DNA of 64,000 nt from Sialis fuliginosa. Taxonomy: Eukaryota > Arthropoda > Insecta > Megaloptera > Sialidae. The DNA lies in contig OY540821.1 in NCBI GenBank assembly GCA_961205875.1, positions 16,430,001-16,494,000 of the forward strand. Reading direction: 5' to 3'. The notes under the pieces are model-generated. The model saw nothing but the letters and a program-made list of their open reading frames with translations, was not told where the DNA came from and did not search any database. Of the stretch, positions 62,775 to 64,000 are shown in pieces (the first letter of the stretch is position 1; each line of letters opens with the position of its first letter). Position numbers and translations under genes: made by a program.

Positions 62775-62851
62775 ATATGTACAATTTCCTCCTGGTATTT
62801 CTAAAAAGAACATTGCAAATGAACAAACAAAAATGCAGTACGCTGAAAACT

Positions 62852-62947
62852 TGTGAGTTAATATGGAGAAGAACCAAGAACCAACCAACCCCGTTCTACA
62901 GCAACCCTATGTCTCGAAGTGCGCCCTCCACCGCTTCATCCTTGTAA
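62852..62947 (+). CDS. Possible terminal exon of an unidentified plus-strand gene
   Basis: An open stretch ending at TAA 62945-62947 encodes TKNQPTPFYSNPMSRSAPST followed by ASSL. Its balanced codon use and higher GC contrast with the flanks. Acceptor-like AG dinucleotides precede it (for example after ATGCAG at 62838 or TTGTGAG at 62854). No upstream exon was found within the window, and a MITE ends about 80 bp upstream. I do not recognise the protein. Confidence 0.3.
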   Translation, partial: CELIWRRTKNQPTPFYSNPMSRSAPSTASSL

Positions 62948-63053
62948 CAATCACACATCTAATTACACATAAATCTACACAGAGCGTTACTTCATTACTA
63001 TAGACCTTAGATTTTTAATTCAATCAAATATCTTTATGAAAAGTTACAATTCT

Positions 63054-63916
63054 AAAGGTCTCTATACACCTGCAGATTGGGTAGTTTAGTACCTACTACC
63101 TATGCACCTACTTACACAATATAAAAAGATTCTTGTGTGCACAAAAAGGAGATGTGATAATTTTTAACAAACAAAATATAGACGCAACAATAAGAAAATA
63201 TTTGAATTTCGGAAATTTCATTGTTATATTTAATATAAAAAGTTACGTAACAATGGAAGGGAGGGGCGCCGATGAGGTGCTTGCCTAGGGCGCTCTCCAA
63301 GGTTAGTAAAGTAATAGGTTGCCTCATAACTCTGGCGGGGAGTGGCATGAGAGGGGAGAACGCGTCATCATGAGGAACTCTTTGACATTATAAATGGCTG
63401 TCAAACTATATTTACTCTTTATTTTAGTTAAGCTGATTTATTGTAAGTTGTTTTTAAATATTTTCATTTGATATTGATAGTGTACTAAGTTTTAAATCTA
63501 AATTTTTATTATTTTATTATTATAAATTATAGTTTTAAACAAGTGTTTTTTTATGTGTAACCAAGAAATGTATTTTCTTTAAGCATTGATTTCTGACATC
63601 ATTTTAAAGTTTTTATGAAGAAATATTATATGTAATAATTTGTGCTTCTGTAATAAACAATAATATTTACTTTTTTTATATACAAATATCCAAAAATTCG
63701 AAATAATTTGAAAAAAAACTTAATATGTGAAACAACGTTTAAAGGTTCCTCAGGGTGACGTCATCACACGCAGCCGCTGATTGGTCAAAAAGTTATGAGG
63801 CAACCTATACATATACTAACCTTGGGCGCTCTCGACATTTAATCCGCCTCTGAGTACCCCCACTCTTCCTCCCGACAAATCGACCCTGCAGATTGGGTGG
63901 TGTATAGAGGCCTTTA
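63054..63916. mobile_element. Outer element with inverted ends, hosting a nested MITE
   Basis: AAAGGTCTCTATACACC at the left and its near-inverse GGTGTATAGAGGCCTTT at the right. Just inside, TGCAGATTGGGT occurs in the same orientation at both ends, which is unusual for a simple inverted-repeat element. The interior is interrupted by the nested element at 63297-63824. Confidence 0.6.
63297..63824. mobile_element. Nested hAT-like MITE with perfect 8-bp target duplication
   Basis: The left CCAAGGTTAGTAAAGTAATA...TTGCCTCATAACT and the inverse of the right end agree at about 32 of 35 positions. GGCGCTCT flanks both sides exactly (63289-63296 and 63825-63832). 528 bp, with GACGTCATCA-type sequence inside the arms. 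Confidence 0.85.
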
Positions 63917-64000
63917 TAGGTCGTAACCATCATACATTTCAAATTTGAGTTTTTTAATTGAAATAGAATTATTTACATCTAATTTTACATTTGTTTTGTT

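Overview
This looks like an insect nuclear chromosome fragment. The DNA is strongly AT-rich, coding regions are split by small GT-AG introns, transposon relics are dense, and the gene complement is animal and arthropod-like: an SLC25A42 carrier, ANAPC15, a Kazal inhibitor, C2H2 zinc fingers, an SLC7 light chain, a PX-domain sorting nexin, thymidylate synthase and RNF216. I cannot name the order or species from sequence alone. I assembled all gene models by hand from reading frames and splice sites, and checked that exon lengths sum to whole codons.

Layout, left to right. SLC25A42 (1072-3311, +, 6 exons). A 74-aa orphan gene whose N-terminus resembles that of a zinc-finger gene further along (4238-5233, +). 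A repeat-rich stretch (about 5.3-10.3 kb) holding a locally duplicated unit, a decayed Ty1/copia relic split by a dead mariner-type element, and a 742-bp fold-back palindrome. A large NACHT-ankyrin gene (11287-16391, -, 3 exons, about 1593 aa). ANAPC15 (17302-18360, +). A secreted one-domain Kazal inhibitor (20537-23257, +). A seven-finger C2H2 gene (24072-25148, +). A transposon-rich gap, then an SLC7-type amino-acid transporter light chain (30833-44526, +, 8 exons, 511 aa) whose introns are full of miniature elements. A PX-domain sorting nexin of SNX20/21 type (45071-46170, +). A roughly 3-kb inverted-repeat element (48676-51687). Thymidylate synthase (52276-53475, -). RNF216-type RBR E3 ligase (55023-58376, +). 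The last 5.6 kb is mostly repeats with two doubtful terminal exons.

The genes do not form a pathway; each is an ordinary, independently transcribed eukaryotic unit. The best candidate for an interesting system is the NACHT-ankyrin protein. Ahead of its NACHT ATPase it carries a segment with a D...QxK signature typical of PD-(D/E)XK nucleases of the DUF4297/Cap4 type. That makes a nuclease-like / STAND ATPase / repeat-sensor layout reminiscent of bacterial Avs anti-phage proteins.

The second theme is mobile DNA. At least fifteen non-autonomous elements can be delimited by their inverted ends. Several have clean target-site duplications: TTAA for a piggyBac-like element, TA for mariner-like elements, and 8 bp for hAT-like elements. 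Two cases of nesting are visible.
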